Counted from the first letter of the stretch, positions 35,963-46,850 are shown. The stretch: 64,000 nt of DNA from Pseudeuparius sepicola (GCA_963920635.1 OY987299.1:128647373-128711372), one strand, 5' to 3'. Translations and numbers: made by a program. Notes: a model not told the origin generated them from the sequence alone.

Positions 35963-36809
35963 CAGTGTATCCACAGATTGAGTTCACAAAATAGGGTGTA
36001 AATAAAAGCAAATTTTCGAGTTGGAATTTGAGCTTCTGGGGATCAGCCCTGCTTGGTTTTAGACTAATTTGTTACATAATTTTATTTTCGAAAAATTAAG
36101 TATGCCTTGGAAATTATGAAGAAACTAATTTTCCACCTCAGTAAAGTGCCTTTTTGTAGGTTTTTTTACGGCATTGCGAAATTTCGAAAGTCTAGGCCTA
36201 TTATTTGATTTTTTGGCATTTTCACACTTTTTTTAGAAAAGTGAATTTTGTGTAGTTTTTACATCAAAATGTTTTTAAAAAAGACTTGTTGACATTGAAA
36301 AACTGGATAGGTGTGAAAACTTTGAAAAGCCTAAGTCGACTTTGATTTTTTCTGCTAAAAAATTAAAACGTACAAAAATCAAAGTAGACCTAGGCTGTTG
36401 GCTGTTGGAATTTTTCACACCTATCCAGTTTTTCATTGATGAGAAGTTTTCTTAATAACATTTTGATGTGAAACTACACAAAATGAATTTTTCTAAAAAA
36501 AGTCGGAAAAATGCCAACAAATCAAAATAAGTAGGTATACAGGGATAGACTTTCGAAATTTCGTAAACCTACTCAGTTTTTCATTTTGAACAAGTTTCCT
36601 TATAAACATTTTGCCTTAAAAGCTACAAAAAGGTCACTTTACTGATGTGGCAAATTAGTTTCTTCATGATATCCAAAGTGATTTTTCGAAAGTAAAATTA
36701 TGTCACAAATTAGTTTCAAACCAAGCAGCGCTGATCTCCAGAAGCTCAAATTTCAACTCGAATTTTTTTTGTTATTTACAGTTTATGTGAACTCAATCCG
36801 TGGACACTG
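35963..36809. mobile_element. Fold-back element, CAGTGTATCCACAGATTGAG ends, TA flanks
   Basis: TA at 35961-35962 and 36810-36811 bound CAGTGTATCCAC...GTGGACACTG. Arms of ~400 bp include TTCGAGTTGGAATTTGAGCT, CTGGGGATCAGCCCTGC and AAGTGCCTTTTTGTAG with their complements. The frame at 36700-37089 crosses the element boundary and is accidental. A decayed relative lies at 11290-11690. Confidence 0.88.
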
Positions 36810-37607
36810 TAGGTTAGATAATATTATTAATAATATTCGTATATATTTTTTTATTTATTATTATTTTTTCATTTTATTAGGGGGGCGCCATGGCCCCCAT
36901 GCCGCGCCTGAGGTAGACCTATTTCATGGAATTTCCGTACGTACTTGTTGTAGATTCTTCCAAAATACACCTACTTGTTATATTACTTATTATTACATAC
37001 ATATTGCTAATTGCCTAGTAAAAATATTATGTGTCTTCTGTCCCTTTGAATCTTTGGATGAAATTTACAGAGATACGCAGGCACTCTAAATTTATTTGTC
37101 TCCATAAGTAATAATTTCCAATGTCCAATACTTATTTGGATATTGCGACTTCGATACTATCTTCATTGCATCGTTCCTATCAAATTAGCATCGTAACCGT
37201 CCGGCACCATCGCCGCAACCGGCAAAAACCCGCGCGGCTCACCCGACCTCAGTGCTGCCACGTAGCGTAGGATATACGAACTAAACTGGACAGTAGCGAC
37301 CTTCCTTTATCGAATCACGGCGGGCCATGCGGGCGCGCGAAACAAATGAAACGCGAAACAATTTCCGGGCCGGCGGCGATGCGGGGCCGGCCCGCGCAAT
37401 ATCCCATCGGGTGACGTCACCGGCGCGCCCGGCCCACTTCGATTTCGCTATTAGCCGAAACCGGACGCCGGAGGTCCGGTGACGGGCGAACCGGTAAATG
37501 TTGGATGCGGGACGCGAAAATGGGTTTCGTTCGATTGCGCGAACTGGAAATTAAGGAAGCCGGCCAAGCTATTTGATGAGAATTATTGCGTTCCGCTTGC
37601 GTCGAAT
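36810..37607. other. CpG-rich single-copy island (37190-37560)
   Basis: This is the most GC- and CpG-dense stretch in the window (CGGCGGCGATGCGGGGCCGG, CACCGGCGCGCCCGGCCCAC), with a TGACGTCA palindrome at 37412-37419. In an AT-rich, repeat-dominated insect sequence it could be a promoter region or an exonic remnant, but no open frame with a recognisable domain was seen on either strand. Immediately to the right is a fold-back element. Confidence 0.45.
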
Positions 37608-39036
37608 GTTCACTTTCAAAATGCCCACCATTGGTATTTTTGAAACGGTAAGAGCTACAAGGTTGGTTAAATTAGACAAAAGTTGGGCATTTTGATGTGT
37701 TTCAAGAATCTGTAAAGAAATTTGACATAGCTCACGCGGTTACTAAAATAACCTGAAAAAACTGAAAACTTCCACTTTTTTATTTTGTCCGTAACTTTTT
37801 TAATATCAAACCGAATTGAATGAAATTTGGTGGAATTACGTAATTAGGTACGGGCTATCGAATGCACTATTCAGAAAAATTCTCTGCCTACTGGATCTTT
37901 AGGTGTTCATAACCAAATTTCGATTTTCTTATGGCGGCCATATTGGATTTTACCACCATTGGATAGAGCAAAAAATTACGAATACAACCATGTATCACAA
38001 CACCTAATTAAAGCCACTTAAATGTAAAATTTCTAATATTTTAAATATTTTGAGGCCATGATTCCGAAAACAATATCAATAACTGTCACCTAGTAAACTG
38101 AAACGTCAGTTAGTTCCCATAACCTTTGTTAACTACTTAAAGTTGTGTGTTAACCGTCTTAAGTGACTAAAGCTTATTGAATCATGCCCCAACAATATCC
38201 AATAAATGAAAGATTGGATATGTAGGTACAATGTTTATATTCGAAACTACCGTAATTCTAGCCAGTATCAAGAATTATACCCCGAACGAAGGCAGCCTAC
38301 CAGAACTATTTTCCGAAGGTTGTGTAGGCGTATGGAAGCGGATGCGACGTTACAAAACAGAAGAAGAAATGATTTTGTAAGAGCTAGAGGAGCTGTAAGT
38401 GAAATCAATGTTTTGGCTCAAATTCATTTAAGTCCAGAGACATGGCGAAGGAAAATTGCTGGGGAATGTGGTTTGTCGTTAGGGTCAGTTAACAAGATTT
38501 TAAAAAAGCACAGAACAATGTATGATATGGATCGCAGAACCTTACTTTGCATTCAAAATAATGGACAGCATTTTCAGCAGCTGGTTTGAAATAACGTTAA
38601 ATAAATAAACTTTTGACATCAAATTTGACGTTTCTGACAGTTATTGATATTGTTTTCGGAATCATGGCCTAAAGCCTGGCTTCAACATATTTAAAATATT
38701 AGAAATTTGACATTTAAGTGGGTTTAATTATTTGTTGTGATACATGGTTGTATTCGTAATTGTTTGCTCTATCCAATGGTGGTAAAATCCGATTACGTAA
38801 TTACGTAATTCCACCAAATTTCATTCAATTCCGTTTGATATTAAAAAAGTTACGGACAAAATAAAAAAGTGGAAGTTTTCAGTTTTTTCAGGTTATTTTA
38901 GTAACCACGTGAGCTATGTCAAATTTCATTACAGATTCTTGAAACACATCAAAATGCGCAACTTTTGTCTAATTTAATCAACCTTGTAGCTCTTACCGTT
39001 TTAAAAAAAACAATGGTGGGCATTTTGAAAGTGAAC
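37608..39036. mobile_element. Long-TIR element with deleted DUF4817-type transposase
   Basis: GTTCACTTTCAAAATGCCCA and its complement TGGGCATTTTGAAAGTGAAC bound the element. The arms extend ~500 bp with phrases such as CGGTAAGAGCTACAAGGTTG, CTTCCACTTTTTTATTTTGT and CCGAAAACAATATCAATAAC. The interior contains a shrunken transposase gene on the plus strand. No TA duplication is evident at these ends, unlike the CAGGGTG families, so the true termini may differ slightly. Confidence 0.85.
38184..38589 (+). pseudogene. DUF4817-type transposase, internal deletion derivative
   Basis: The probable start is ATG at 38184 (MPQQYPINERLDM), then a stop/frameshift near 38222. The next frame gives YRNSSQYQELYPERRQPTRT, IFRRLCRRMEADATL and a second helix-turn-helix GEC-GLSLGSVNKILKKHR. 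This order (YPERRxPxRxxFxRL, then EINVLAxIHLSPxTxxRxIA) is the DNA-binding N-terminus of insect DUF4817/mariner-like transposases. Directly after KKHR it jumps to RRTLLCIQNNGQHFQQLV and a stop, the family's C-terminus, so the whole catalytic DDE domain is deleted. A 127-codon frame (38206-38589) covers most of it. The open frame may encode a DNA-binding-only peptide, but the frameshift argues for a pseudogene. Confidence 0.75.
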
Positions 39037-39443
39037 GCACGCCGTTTTGAGTTTTCAAAATGCGGACTATTACCAAAATTTAGAGAATACTATAAGTCCG
39101 ATCACTCCTTTGAAGTCGTCGAAAAGCCGCCGATTTTTGCGACCGGTCGTAAATCAATGTCAGCTCGCCACTCCGTTATTTACGAGGGTTGACTATACAA
39201 ATCACCGTAAAGCTGGTTGCACCAAGTTATACGGGGGCACCTCTATATTGACTTTCCATTATGCACCGTGAAGCATTAGTGTGTCAATATCTAGTCTATA
39301 ATTGTAAGTTTTAGATTTGATTTATTTTTTCTTTGGGTTGTTTATTGGGGAAAATTTGTACACGGATGTATGTATTTTACTGATCGGAATTCTTTTGGTA
39401 GGCTAGAACCTAAGCCATCCTGATGCGACAAGCCATACAATTT
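39037..39443. other. No gene seen
   Basis: Single-copy sequence between two elements. Frames at 38965-39271 begin inside the fold-back arm and have no recognisable domain. Confidence 0.5.
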
Positions 39444-39512
39444 TGATATAATCTGTAATTGAAGGATGGTTCTTCGGTTTAGGACAGTTCTTTAAAAAAT
39501 TAAAACTCTATC

Positions 39513-39550
39513 TTTTGCAAGCTTTCGCAAAATATATTTGCTTCATCAGG
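39513..39550 (-). ncRNA. Hammerhead-ribozyme-like motif, sense tail of PLE
   Basis: On the minus strand: CUGAUGA core (39549-39543), stem II GCAAA/UUUGC with a 5-nt loop, GAA, then AGCU and U. The order CUGANGA - stem II - GAA - short self-complementary stem III (AGCU) - H matches type I hammerheads reported from Penelope-like elements. One extra A lies between the core and stem II, and stem I is short and mismatched (GC-A-AAAG with UUUU-A-GC), so catalytic competence is uncertain. Confidence 0.45.
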
Positions 39551-39921
39551 CTAAAATAAATTAAAGAAATATACAAAATTGATAAATTACAACTAATATA
39601 GAACCAGAACTTACCAAAGAGAGAAAAATATTAGTCTTAATGTAAAAATAATTGTAAAAACTATTGTATGATATCACTTCGATTTGATAAAGTCAGAATT
39701 AGTAAAAAGTCACACAATAATGAAACAGGTAAAAGGTGTAAAAGAATAGAGAGGCCAATATATAAATTGAGCAGAGTTGTAAAAATAGTACAATCTATGA
39801 TGTTAAAGTTAATTTTAATTTTGGGTAGCAATTTTATTAGGAATAGCAGAAATCAAATTAGAATAAATTACGCTTAGATTATTTACATCAGTACGAAAAT
39901 TTATTGAATTAGGATCAGAAT

Positions 39922-40308
39922 TTATAAAATAGATTCTTTTATAAGTCTTTTTTGATAATTTTTCTCAAGGTTAAGGACTAATGGTTTTGTTAAATCAAAA
40001 TTGTGATTAGTTAAATTATGATGAGTAGCTAAAGCTGTATGGTTATTATTATTATTGCAATCTCTCCTATGATCATTCATACGATTTTTTAAATAATTTT
40101 TAGTTTGTCCAATATATGTACCTGTACAATTTAAACAAGGAACTTTATAAATCAAATTAGAGAAATAGTTAATAGGAGTTTTATTTTTAAATTTATTAAA
40201 TAAAATTGAAGTTGTTTTAAGATATGAAGGAACAATTTGTATGTTATTAGTGGATAAAATTTTAGAAAGTTTTTGAAAAAGTCCGGGAGTAAATGGAAAA
40301 ATTATCAA
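39922..40308 (-). pseudogene. PLE GIY-YIG endonuclease domain and C-terminus
   Basis: The frame contains SNLIYKVPCLNCTGTYIGQT followed by KNYLKNRMNDHRRD, the GIY-YIG-type nuclease core of Penelope-like elements including their conserved CxxC (PCLNC), the Y-IGQT segment and the R/H-containing helix. It then reads TALATHHNLTNHNFDL and LEKNYQKRLIKESI, the typical region between the nuclease and the end of PLE proteins. In this arm a one-base deletion breaks the frame after KESI; the inverted arm (plus strand, about 40305-40457) preserves INSDPNSINFRTDVNNLSVI and SNLISSIPNKIATQN with a stop. No RT domain is attached. The call is firm for family, not for activity. Confidence 0.85.
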
Positions 40309-40711
40309 AAAAGACTTATAAAAGAATCTATTTTTATAAATTCTGATCCTAATTCAATAAATTTTCGTACTGATGTAAATAATCTAAGCGTAATTTATTC
40401 TAATTTGATTTCTTCTATTCCTAATAAAATTGCTACCCAAAATTAAAATTAACTTTAACATCATAGATTGTACTATTTTTACAACTCTGCTCAATTTATA
40501 TATTGGCCTCTCTATTCTTTTACACCTTTTACCTTTTTCATTATTGTGTGACTTTTTACTAATTCTGACTTTATCAAATCGAATTGATATCATACAATCG
40601 TTTTTACAATTATTTTTACATTAAGACTAATATTTTTCTCTCTTTGGTAAGTTCTGATTCTATATTAGTTGTAATTTATCAATTTTGTATATTTCTTTAA
40701 TTTATTTTAGC

Positions 40712-40749
40712 CTGATGAAGCAAATATATTTTGCGAAAGCTTGCAAAAG
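40712..40749 (+). ncRNA. Hammerhead-ribozyme-like motif, inverted tail of PLE
   Basis: Same motif as at 39513-39550 in the inverted arm: CUGAUGA at 40712-40718, stem II G40720-C40734 to A40724-U40730, GAA at 40735-40737, AGCU at 40738-40741. Identity to the first copy is complete across the core, as both derive from one PLE tail. Confidence 0.45.
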
Positions 40750-40852
40750 ATAGAGTTTTAATTTTTTAAAAACTGTCCTAAACCGAAGAACCATCCTTCA
40801 ATTACATATTTAATAATAGTGGACAAGTAAAGAAAATATATATGATATAATC

Positions 40853-42100
40853 ACTAAATTATCGTGGAGGTACTACTGTCAAACTGCCAAATGGTCCTGA
40901 ACTGCCTTCATAGGTTTTTAGTTCACAAAATATTGTTGACTTGTCTCTGCCTGCCAGATTACGCATACGAATACGCCTCTAACCATAAGCTTCTGGTAAT
41001 AATCTTAATGGAACAGCAGTTGTTAATAAACTTTTTCCGGACGAAGTGAATGATTGGTCATCAAAATGTGCCTTACAAATTTTTATACGTTTATGTGGGC
41101 TTTGACGAACCCTAAGGGCTTATTTTTTCATTGCTGACATCTGCAATTGTCAATATTTTAGTATATAAATAATTGATTAAAACATTTTTCTTAATTATTC
41201 GCCAAACTATATCTTACCTTTCAGTGTCTTAAGGAATTCGAAAAAAGGACACAGTCTCTTGAATTGATTTTACAGCTATCCGCACTGCGATAAGAACTGT
41301 GATAAGCTATCACTACTCAAAATTGGCAACGGTGTTGGATATAATTTACGCGCACCCGGTACAATACGAAGCACACCGTTCCGAGAGACACTGTGTAACA
41401 AAGTGACGCTCGGAATCGCCCGCTCAGCGGGATATCGATCGAGAGCTCAGGCGAAGGGAGCTGGATCGGGCAGGGAGAAATATTTGTTTATACAGGCCAA
41501 GTGATCGGACTTACAGTATTCTCTAGGCTTTGATACAAATAGGTACACAACTACTTAAATAAAGTCGCGTTTGCACTCACTTGATATTCATTCATAAATC
41601 ATTTGAATGATAAAATAACATTCAATTTAAACTGTATACTTAGACATGACCAACGGTTTGCCATCCTTTTTTCAGCAGTTTCATAACAAGAACTTGCATA
41701 CTTCTCATTGGTAGCCTGTTCAGAAACGTGGAAAAATTAATTATTAAAATACAAGTTAACGTGGCAATAATAGCCCTTTCGGCCCACGCTAACGGCATGC
41801 CTTTTAACGAATTTTCTAATTTGAGCTTCATTATAAAACTCATGGCAGCCTGACTAAAATCTTATCAAAATGCATATTTTTCGAATAAATGAAAACTCAG
41901 TTTTTCATATGAAGAACCCAGAATGACTTTCATAATGCCCTTTGAAAGGCATACTGAGTAAAATCAGTTCCAAAAATCTGTCACTATCTCCCGGTGTATA
42001 ATACAGATTTGTATTAACTAGTAGTCTGCAATATTTACTTTCCAGTCACCCGATCGTTTTTTAAGTAATCTGAATATAACAGGTATGGTTGTGAATAAAG
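40853..42100. other. No gene; mixed sequence
   Basis: Part of this stretch (41330-41480) is GC-richer and resembles the non-repeat islands. Frames of 61-67 codons (40864-41049, 41640-41843) have no recognisable domain. Confidence 0.4.
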
Positions 42101-42880
42101 ACATTTCACACATATATCTAACGTGTGGAACTTTCGCACGGTAATCGACTGCCCCGCGCGAATCGCTTTCGAAATTCCCGTTTACCCGTAATTCGGGAAC
42201 TCCTCGACTTCCCTCTAATTCCCGTTCGCTGGCGAAATAATATTCATAACCGACCTGGAGGGCCCGCCCCAACGACGCTCCAAGTTTGTCCCAACAAAGG
42301 CCGATGCGCCTCGAACGAGAAGCACACGCTGACGCGTTTTCAGTCGGCTAACATTATTATCTGCACTTGACTTAGTGTCATCCGCAGGGATGCCTTTGGC
42401 ATTTCATCTAAGGGAAGCCCCACGTCGGTCATACTACGTTGAGACGACCCCACGCTGGGGGGGGGGGGGTTGTAATATATGAACCTTTTTTTAAACCAGT
42501 TGTAACGGATTTTTCCATTTCAAAATCCGTTACTCATTTTTTATATTTTGTTATTAACATAAAGTCATTATTTTCGAACATATCTCATAATATCTCATAC
42601 TTAATAACTAATTTATTCTTCGTACAGTTTCAATTCATTTATAACATTGTATTCAATTTTATTACCACTTTTTTCAAATTTTAAAATTCAAAATTTTCGC
42701 TCGCCATATACGGAAATGGCCGTGTACTTTCGCCTAGCCTCGAACCCTGGAATATTCAAAATGCGAAGATTCAAGTGTGTGTTTACATTTCAGCAGGTAT
42801 GTAGTTAAAGATCTGTATTATGAATTACTCGATTTTTCGGTTCTGTTGATGCATAATTTGAACATAAATACTGTTTAGTT
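42101..42880. other. GC-richer island with poly-G, no gene recognised
   Basis: 42120-42470 has raised G+C and ends in a run of 13 G (42457-42469). Overlapping frames on both strands (42018-42272 minus, 42125-42370 plus) are typical of GC-rich non-coding DNA. The remainder is AT-rich. Confidence 0.35.
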
Positions 42881-43440
42881 GATTAAATGCGTGTCTTGCT
42901 AAAACCTGATTGGTCGGATGACGTAGGCTCTGCCAGCGATCGGCCGGCAGTCCGACCTGAGAAGAGTTTGCTCCCGTCTTGGTTTTTTGACTGACTTCGT
43001 GTGACTAATATTTTTGGGTTTTTCTGTTTTCTATGTCCACGGCGTCGTGAGGCAGCGGCGCTTGCCCGAGGCGTTTCCTTTTTGGCTGCGTAGCTGAGGA
43101 AGCGCGGGACACAGCAAGCAGGTGGTGGCTGTTTCTCCTGGAAAACCCCACAGGTGAGTAATTTATTTTGATTTTTGCTTAGTTCAGCAACTTTACTACT
43201 CACCTGTGGCGTTTTTTTTGACGTGCTATTTTTTTTGAAGGAATCATTTCGTCCGGGGCCCCGGCCATCTTTAACTCAAAAACATAGCATTGTCCTTTTT
43301 TTTTGAATACCCACCATCTTGCGGCTGTTATCTTGTTGAATATTTTCAAGTTTTGGTCACATTGGTCGCACGTTACTTTCTTATTTTTCGGGTTGGGTCT
43401 CGATTCTGTGGTACCGGGCCGCTCAAGTAAATCTGACACC
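42881..43440. other. GC-richer segment with two facing splice-donor-like sites
   Basis: A 13-bp perfect inverted repeat, CCACAGGTGAGTA (43148-43160) and TACTCACCTGTGG (43197-43209), places a consensus CAG|GTGAGT donor on each strand. On the minus strand a frame of 79 codons (43439-43203) runs up to its donor and includes KKVTCDQCDQNLKIF, a C-x-x-C pattern. On the plus strand a GC-rich stretch (42950-43151) runs up to the other donor. These could be first exons of a pair of oppositely directed transcripts or part of an element 5' end; no family is recognised, and the matching acceptors were not identified. Confidence 0.3.
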
Positions 43441-45060
43441 GATAAATTCAGTTTTCTAGTAAATTCATATTAACTTATATATTTTTTAACTTTCTTAAAT
43501 GCTGTATTTACCGTTCAAGTCTCAAATAAATTTTTCGCGTTAAATTGGAGTTAAAATATCATATTTTTCAAGAATTCGGGCTGGAGCATTCTCAAATTTT
43601 TTCTTCTTATTAAATATTAAGCACTTTGCTATTCCGGTCAGTTCAATAATATTATCTATAAAATTTAAAAAACTATGCATAGTTCCCCTTAGTTTAGTAT
43701 AGTTCTAAACGTTTAATTTTTATCATTATTTGTCAATATTTAACAACTTTGGTAACCTATTGGTTTATAAATTTCTGTAAAAGGCTTAAACCTTGTCTAA
43801 TGCTACTTTCTTTCTGATCTGTTCACGCTTGCAACACCATCGTTGAGGATGCTATAACCATAGCCCGCTGTCGACAAACAACGTAACGAGAGCTGCGTAG
43901 ACATCGAGAGGAGTTGCGTTGGCATAGGTGTTGACTAGTGGTCAGCTCTACTTCGGTGCAACCCCTGAGAAATTTGCTAGCCACGACATCTGCAACGCCT
44001 ATTCGAGCAGACAAGGACCGGAGGAAACCCTAGCCACGCCCCACATTACTACGAGCCTCGTTTGAGCGTAAGCAACTGAAGACGCAGTTCAAACTTAAGA
44101 TTCAGAGTGAATCATAATAGAAGCTGAACAGTCAGTTTAATTGTAAAGCCAATTTAATCTTTTTATTTGTTCTCAAACCAATTTTTAACAAAAATTTAAC
44201 TTGCAATTTGTAACTAAAATTTAACTTCATGCTAAAGTTGATTTAATCATTTATAGTTGTCTTTTAAAAGTTGTCAAATCAAAATTGTGAGTCTCAAATT
44301 TGTGATAAATAAATCTTGTATATTTAAGGAAGGTAACAGGATTTTATTGGACAGACCCAAGTATAGCAAACCTAGGATTCTTAAAAGCCCAAAATGCGAC
44401 ACTAACGTAACGCACTATAGTACCCACTCTCTTTTCTATCAGTTGGCCTTGGCGAGATGTAAACAACTGAAATGTCAGACGCGTTCATCGCCCGTAATAA
44501 AACGTGGCCAGATTATTCAAAACCCGGCCAATTAATTATCACTTATCATTTCAGCCTCATTGCGGAATTTCAATCTTTCAATATTAGTATTTTTATCTGT
44601 TTGCAATCAATATTAGTATTTTTATCTGTTTGCACATCAATATCTATTATTTATTTTGTAAGCTGCACGTGATGCACCAGCTTGGTAGTTTCTCCAAGAT
44701 GCGCCGAGGCAAATAGTGATTGATCAAGGTAGAGCGATCGCTCAAGTCAAGCAACGTCGCGCGCGGTCGTCTCATGGATGGGCGATTTATTTTTTAGTAA
44801 GTTTAGCCAATAACTCTTTTTTTTTCGATTAGTAAAATATAATATGTACTTCGGCACTGAAATTCCTTTTTATGAATCATGTGGTTTATTTTGTCTCGAC
44901 AAGAGGCCGAGGCCTGTACAAATTCGACATGAATCATAAAAAGTTGAACTTCAATGCCATGGTACTGGTAGGTACATTAATGGCTGCTCTATATGTATAT
45001 CTATTACACTGTAGAATTGTACCAACCATATTTACACTATGGGAAATTTATTGTTAACTA
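43441..45060. other. No gene recognised; short tandem duplication
   Basis: 43840-44060 and 44660-44770 are moderately GC-rich; the rest is AT-rich. A 29-bp unit (CAATATTAGTATTTTTATCT plus GTTTGCAAT) occurs twice in tandem at 44579-44636. Frames up to 92 codons show no domain. Confidence 0.4.
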
Positions 45061-45945
45061 TAACAGTTTATTACAACTTACCTTTAATAATTGTGACAAA
45101 AATTTAAAATTATTTACGATAGAAAAAGAAATCAATAATTCTATTCCTTTTTTAGATATCTACTAAAATTATAAGAAAAATTGATATAATGTTCTCATAA
45201 CAGATTTGTATATAAAATCTTATAACTCAGGAAGATATTATATCAATTATTATTTTATCACATGCAGTTATAACGCGAAATTAAATCTTATTTTGGTACT
45301 TAAAAATAGATTTCACAAAATTATTCATCCATATTTGGTACAAACAAACTTAATTAAATTAAAAAATATACTTACTAATAATAGTTATCAATAAACAAGT
45401 TATTATTTACTATACGAAACAATAATAACAAGAATAGTAGAACTCCTCAAAGAAATCAAAATAATCCTCAGGAGTTTAATATTAATTACAAATCTAAACC
45501 CAAGATCAAAGAACTTACCCGAAAAATTACTGACTGCTTTCGAAACGAAGATATAAAAATTGCTTATACACCAGACTAAAAGATTCCACCCCTATCCTTA
45601 ATCGATCTAATATAGTTTATGCCTTCCTTGCTATAACTCTAATTTCAAATATGTCCTGTAGGTCAAACCTCACAAATTTTAAAACAAAGAATTTCGGGGC
45701 ATAAAAGTGATAGTAAATTAAATAAAAATACTTCTGCCCTTTCCGAACATGTTATCCTTACGGGACAAAAAATTAATTTTGATAATGCTAAAATCCTACA
45801 ATACGAACAAAATTACTATAAAAAACTATTCCTAGAGATGGTTGAAATTAATAAAGAAAGGTTTGCTATGAATAAAAGAACCGACATACAAGATTTAAGT
45901 ATAATTTATTCTTACATTTTAGAATTTGATAAAACATAAATACAT
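45061..45945 (+). pseudogene. Penelope-like element fragment C: RT thumb to C-terminus
   Basis: Successive blocks, separated by stops and frameshifts, follow the PLE protein order: TIEKEINNSIPFLDI, NVLITDLYIKSYNSGRYYIN, FHKIIHPYLVQTNLIKLKNI, a decayed nuclease start VYALPCYNSNFKYV, ISGHKSD, LNKNTSALSEHVIL, INFDNAKILQYEQNYYKKLF, LEMVEINKERFAMNKRTDIQ and DLSIIYSYILEFDKT. These match the region from the end of the reverse transcriptase to the C-terminus. It is a different subfamily from the 39.5-kb copy, judging by sequence. Its 3' tail continues to about 46200 and contains a hammerhead-like motif. Confidence 0.82.
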
Positions 45946-46080
45946 TTTTTTTATACAAGCTTTTCTATTGCCTGCCGCCATTCCATGATTTTAGGCCATT
46001 TTGTGCCAAATGTCATAAAATGTATTAATACAACATAAAAATATCCACAGCCATTTATTAGAATTACTAACCTTTTAGCC

Positions 46081-46115
46081 CTGACGAAGCTCTCAAAGTA
46101 AGAGCCAAAGCTTGG
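46081..46115 (+). ncRNA. Hammerhead-like motif in PLE fragment C tail
   Basis: CUGACGA (46081-46087), A, stem II GCUCU/AGAGC (46089-46093 with 46101-46105) and a 7-nt loop, then CAAAGCUUGG. It has the same layout as the 39.5/40.7-kb motifs, including the extra A before stem II and the AAAGCUUG after it, but the stem II bases differ while pairing is kept. The G of the invariant GAA is replaced by C, so this copy is probably inactive. Confidence 0.45.
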
Positions 46116-46253
46116 ATAACTGAAAGTTATGGTGTAAAGTTGTACTATACCATTATTTATGCTAAAGAAACCTGTGCATTTCCTTAATAGTCCAAGCACA
46201 GAAAATATACTATATTTTCTTATAAATTGTGAATCTTCATAGCAGTCATCTTC

Positions 46254-46496
46254 TATACCGTACTTTCACCGTTTTAGTAGACATAGCCATGGCTGGGCGG
46301 CGCGCCGCCGTGTATTCGGCTAGGTTCGTCAGTCGTTGGCGGGGGGCGGGGCGTGTTTTTTGCTCGCAAAACTCGACTGATAAGCGGTGCGGGACTACTG
46401 TGTACTCCCCCGCCAACGACTGACAAACCTAGCTGGACGCACGGCGACGCGCGGCCTATGCCCCTATGTCTACTAAAACGGTGAAAGTGCGGTATA
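46254..46496. mobile_element. TATACCGTACTTTCACCGTT element, copy 1, GC-rich core
   Basis: TATACCGTACTTTCACCGTT plus TTAGTAGACATAG at the left is mirrored at the right end (one mismatch). A second inner fold pairs GTCGTTGGCGGGGG with CCCCGCCAACGAC. The core is strikingly GC- and CpG-rich (GGCGGCGCGCCGCCG). No protein. The TATA at each end fits a TA target site. Confidence 0.85.
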
Positions 46497-46711
46497 GTTC
46501 GAATGCCCTAATTGTTGTGAACATTTTTCATTTATGCCATTTTTCTTTATTCTCTTCTCTTTAAAAGAATGCAAATATATTTTCATGCAAAAACTCCCCA
46601 ATTATTACCTACTAATGGACTCAATATTACTAATGTCTAATAATAATTCATTCCTATATCGGCAGCCGCCTGGCCGTATTTTAAATTAACCTCAGGGGTT
46701 ATTATGGCAAT

Positions 46712-46850
46712 TCACAAGGATAAATACATTGCAAGTGGGACAGAGACAACAGCATACGCGCCCGCTATGATGCCGAAAAGAGACATGTAGATGACGAAAT
46801 CGTCGACGGCCGACCATTCATAATGTACAGGGTGATCAATTTTAGACCCA
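46712..46850 (-). CDS. Orphan hydrophobic frame of unknown origin
   Basis: The minus frame ends YEWSAVDDFVIYMSLFGIIA plus GAYAVVSVPLAMYLSL and a stop. It would form one convincing membrane helix with an acidic stretch before it. Upstream it runs into an inserted TACAGGGTGATCAATTTTAG-type element sequence (about 46828-46960), so the N-terminal part of the 84-codon frame (46712-46966) is element-derived. It might be the last exon of a disrupted membrane-protein gene, or chance. I do not recognise a family. Confidence 0.2.

Larger units (their letters stand above)
39454..40842 (-). mobile_element. Penelope-like element with inverted 3' tail and 10-bp target repeat
   Basis: On the minus strand the element reads: inverted copy of its own C-terminus and 3' tail (40842 to about 40296), then the GIY-YIG endonuclease, C-terminus and 3' tail in sense (about 40308 down to 39454). 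TGATATAATC occurs at 39444-39453 and 40843-40852, a probable 10-bp target duplication. Inverted partial copies joined to a sense 3' part are a known habit of Penelope elements. The reverse transcriptase is absent (5' truncation). Both tails carry a hammerhead-like motif. Confidence 0.82.

Noticed and set aside
36700..37089. 129-codon plus-strand frame as a gene
   Set aside because: It begins in the arm of the 35963-36809 fold-back element and crosses its end into flanking DNA; composition and context indicate chance.
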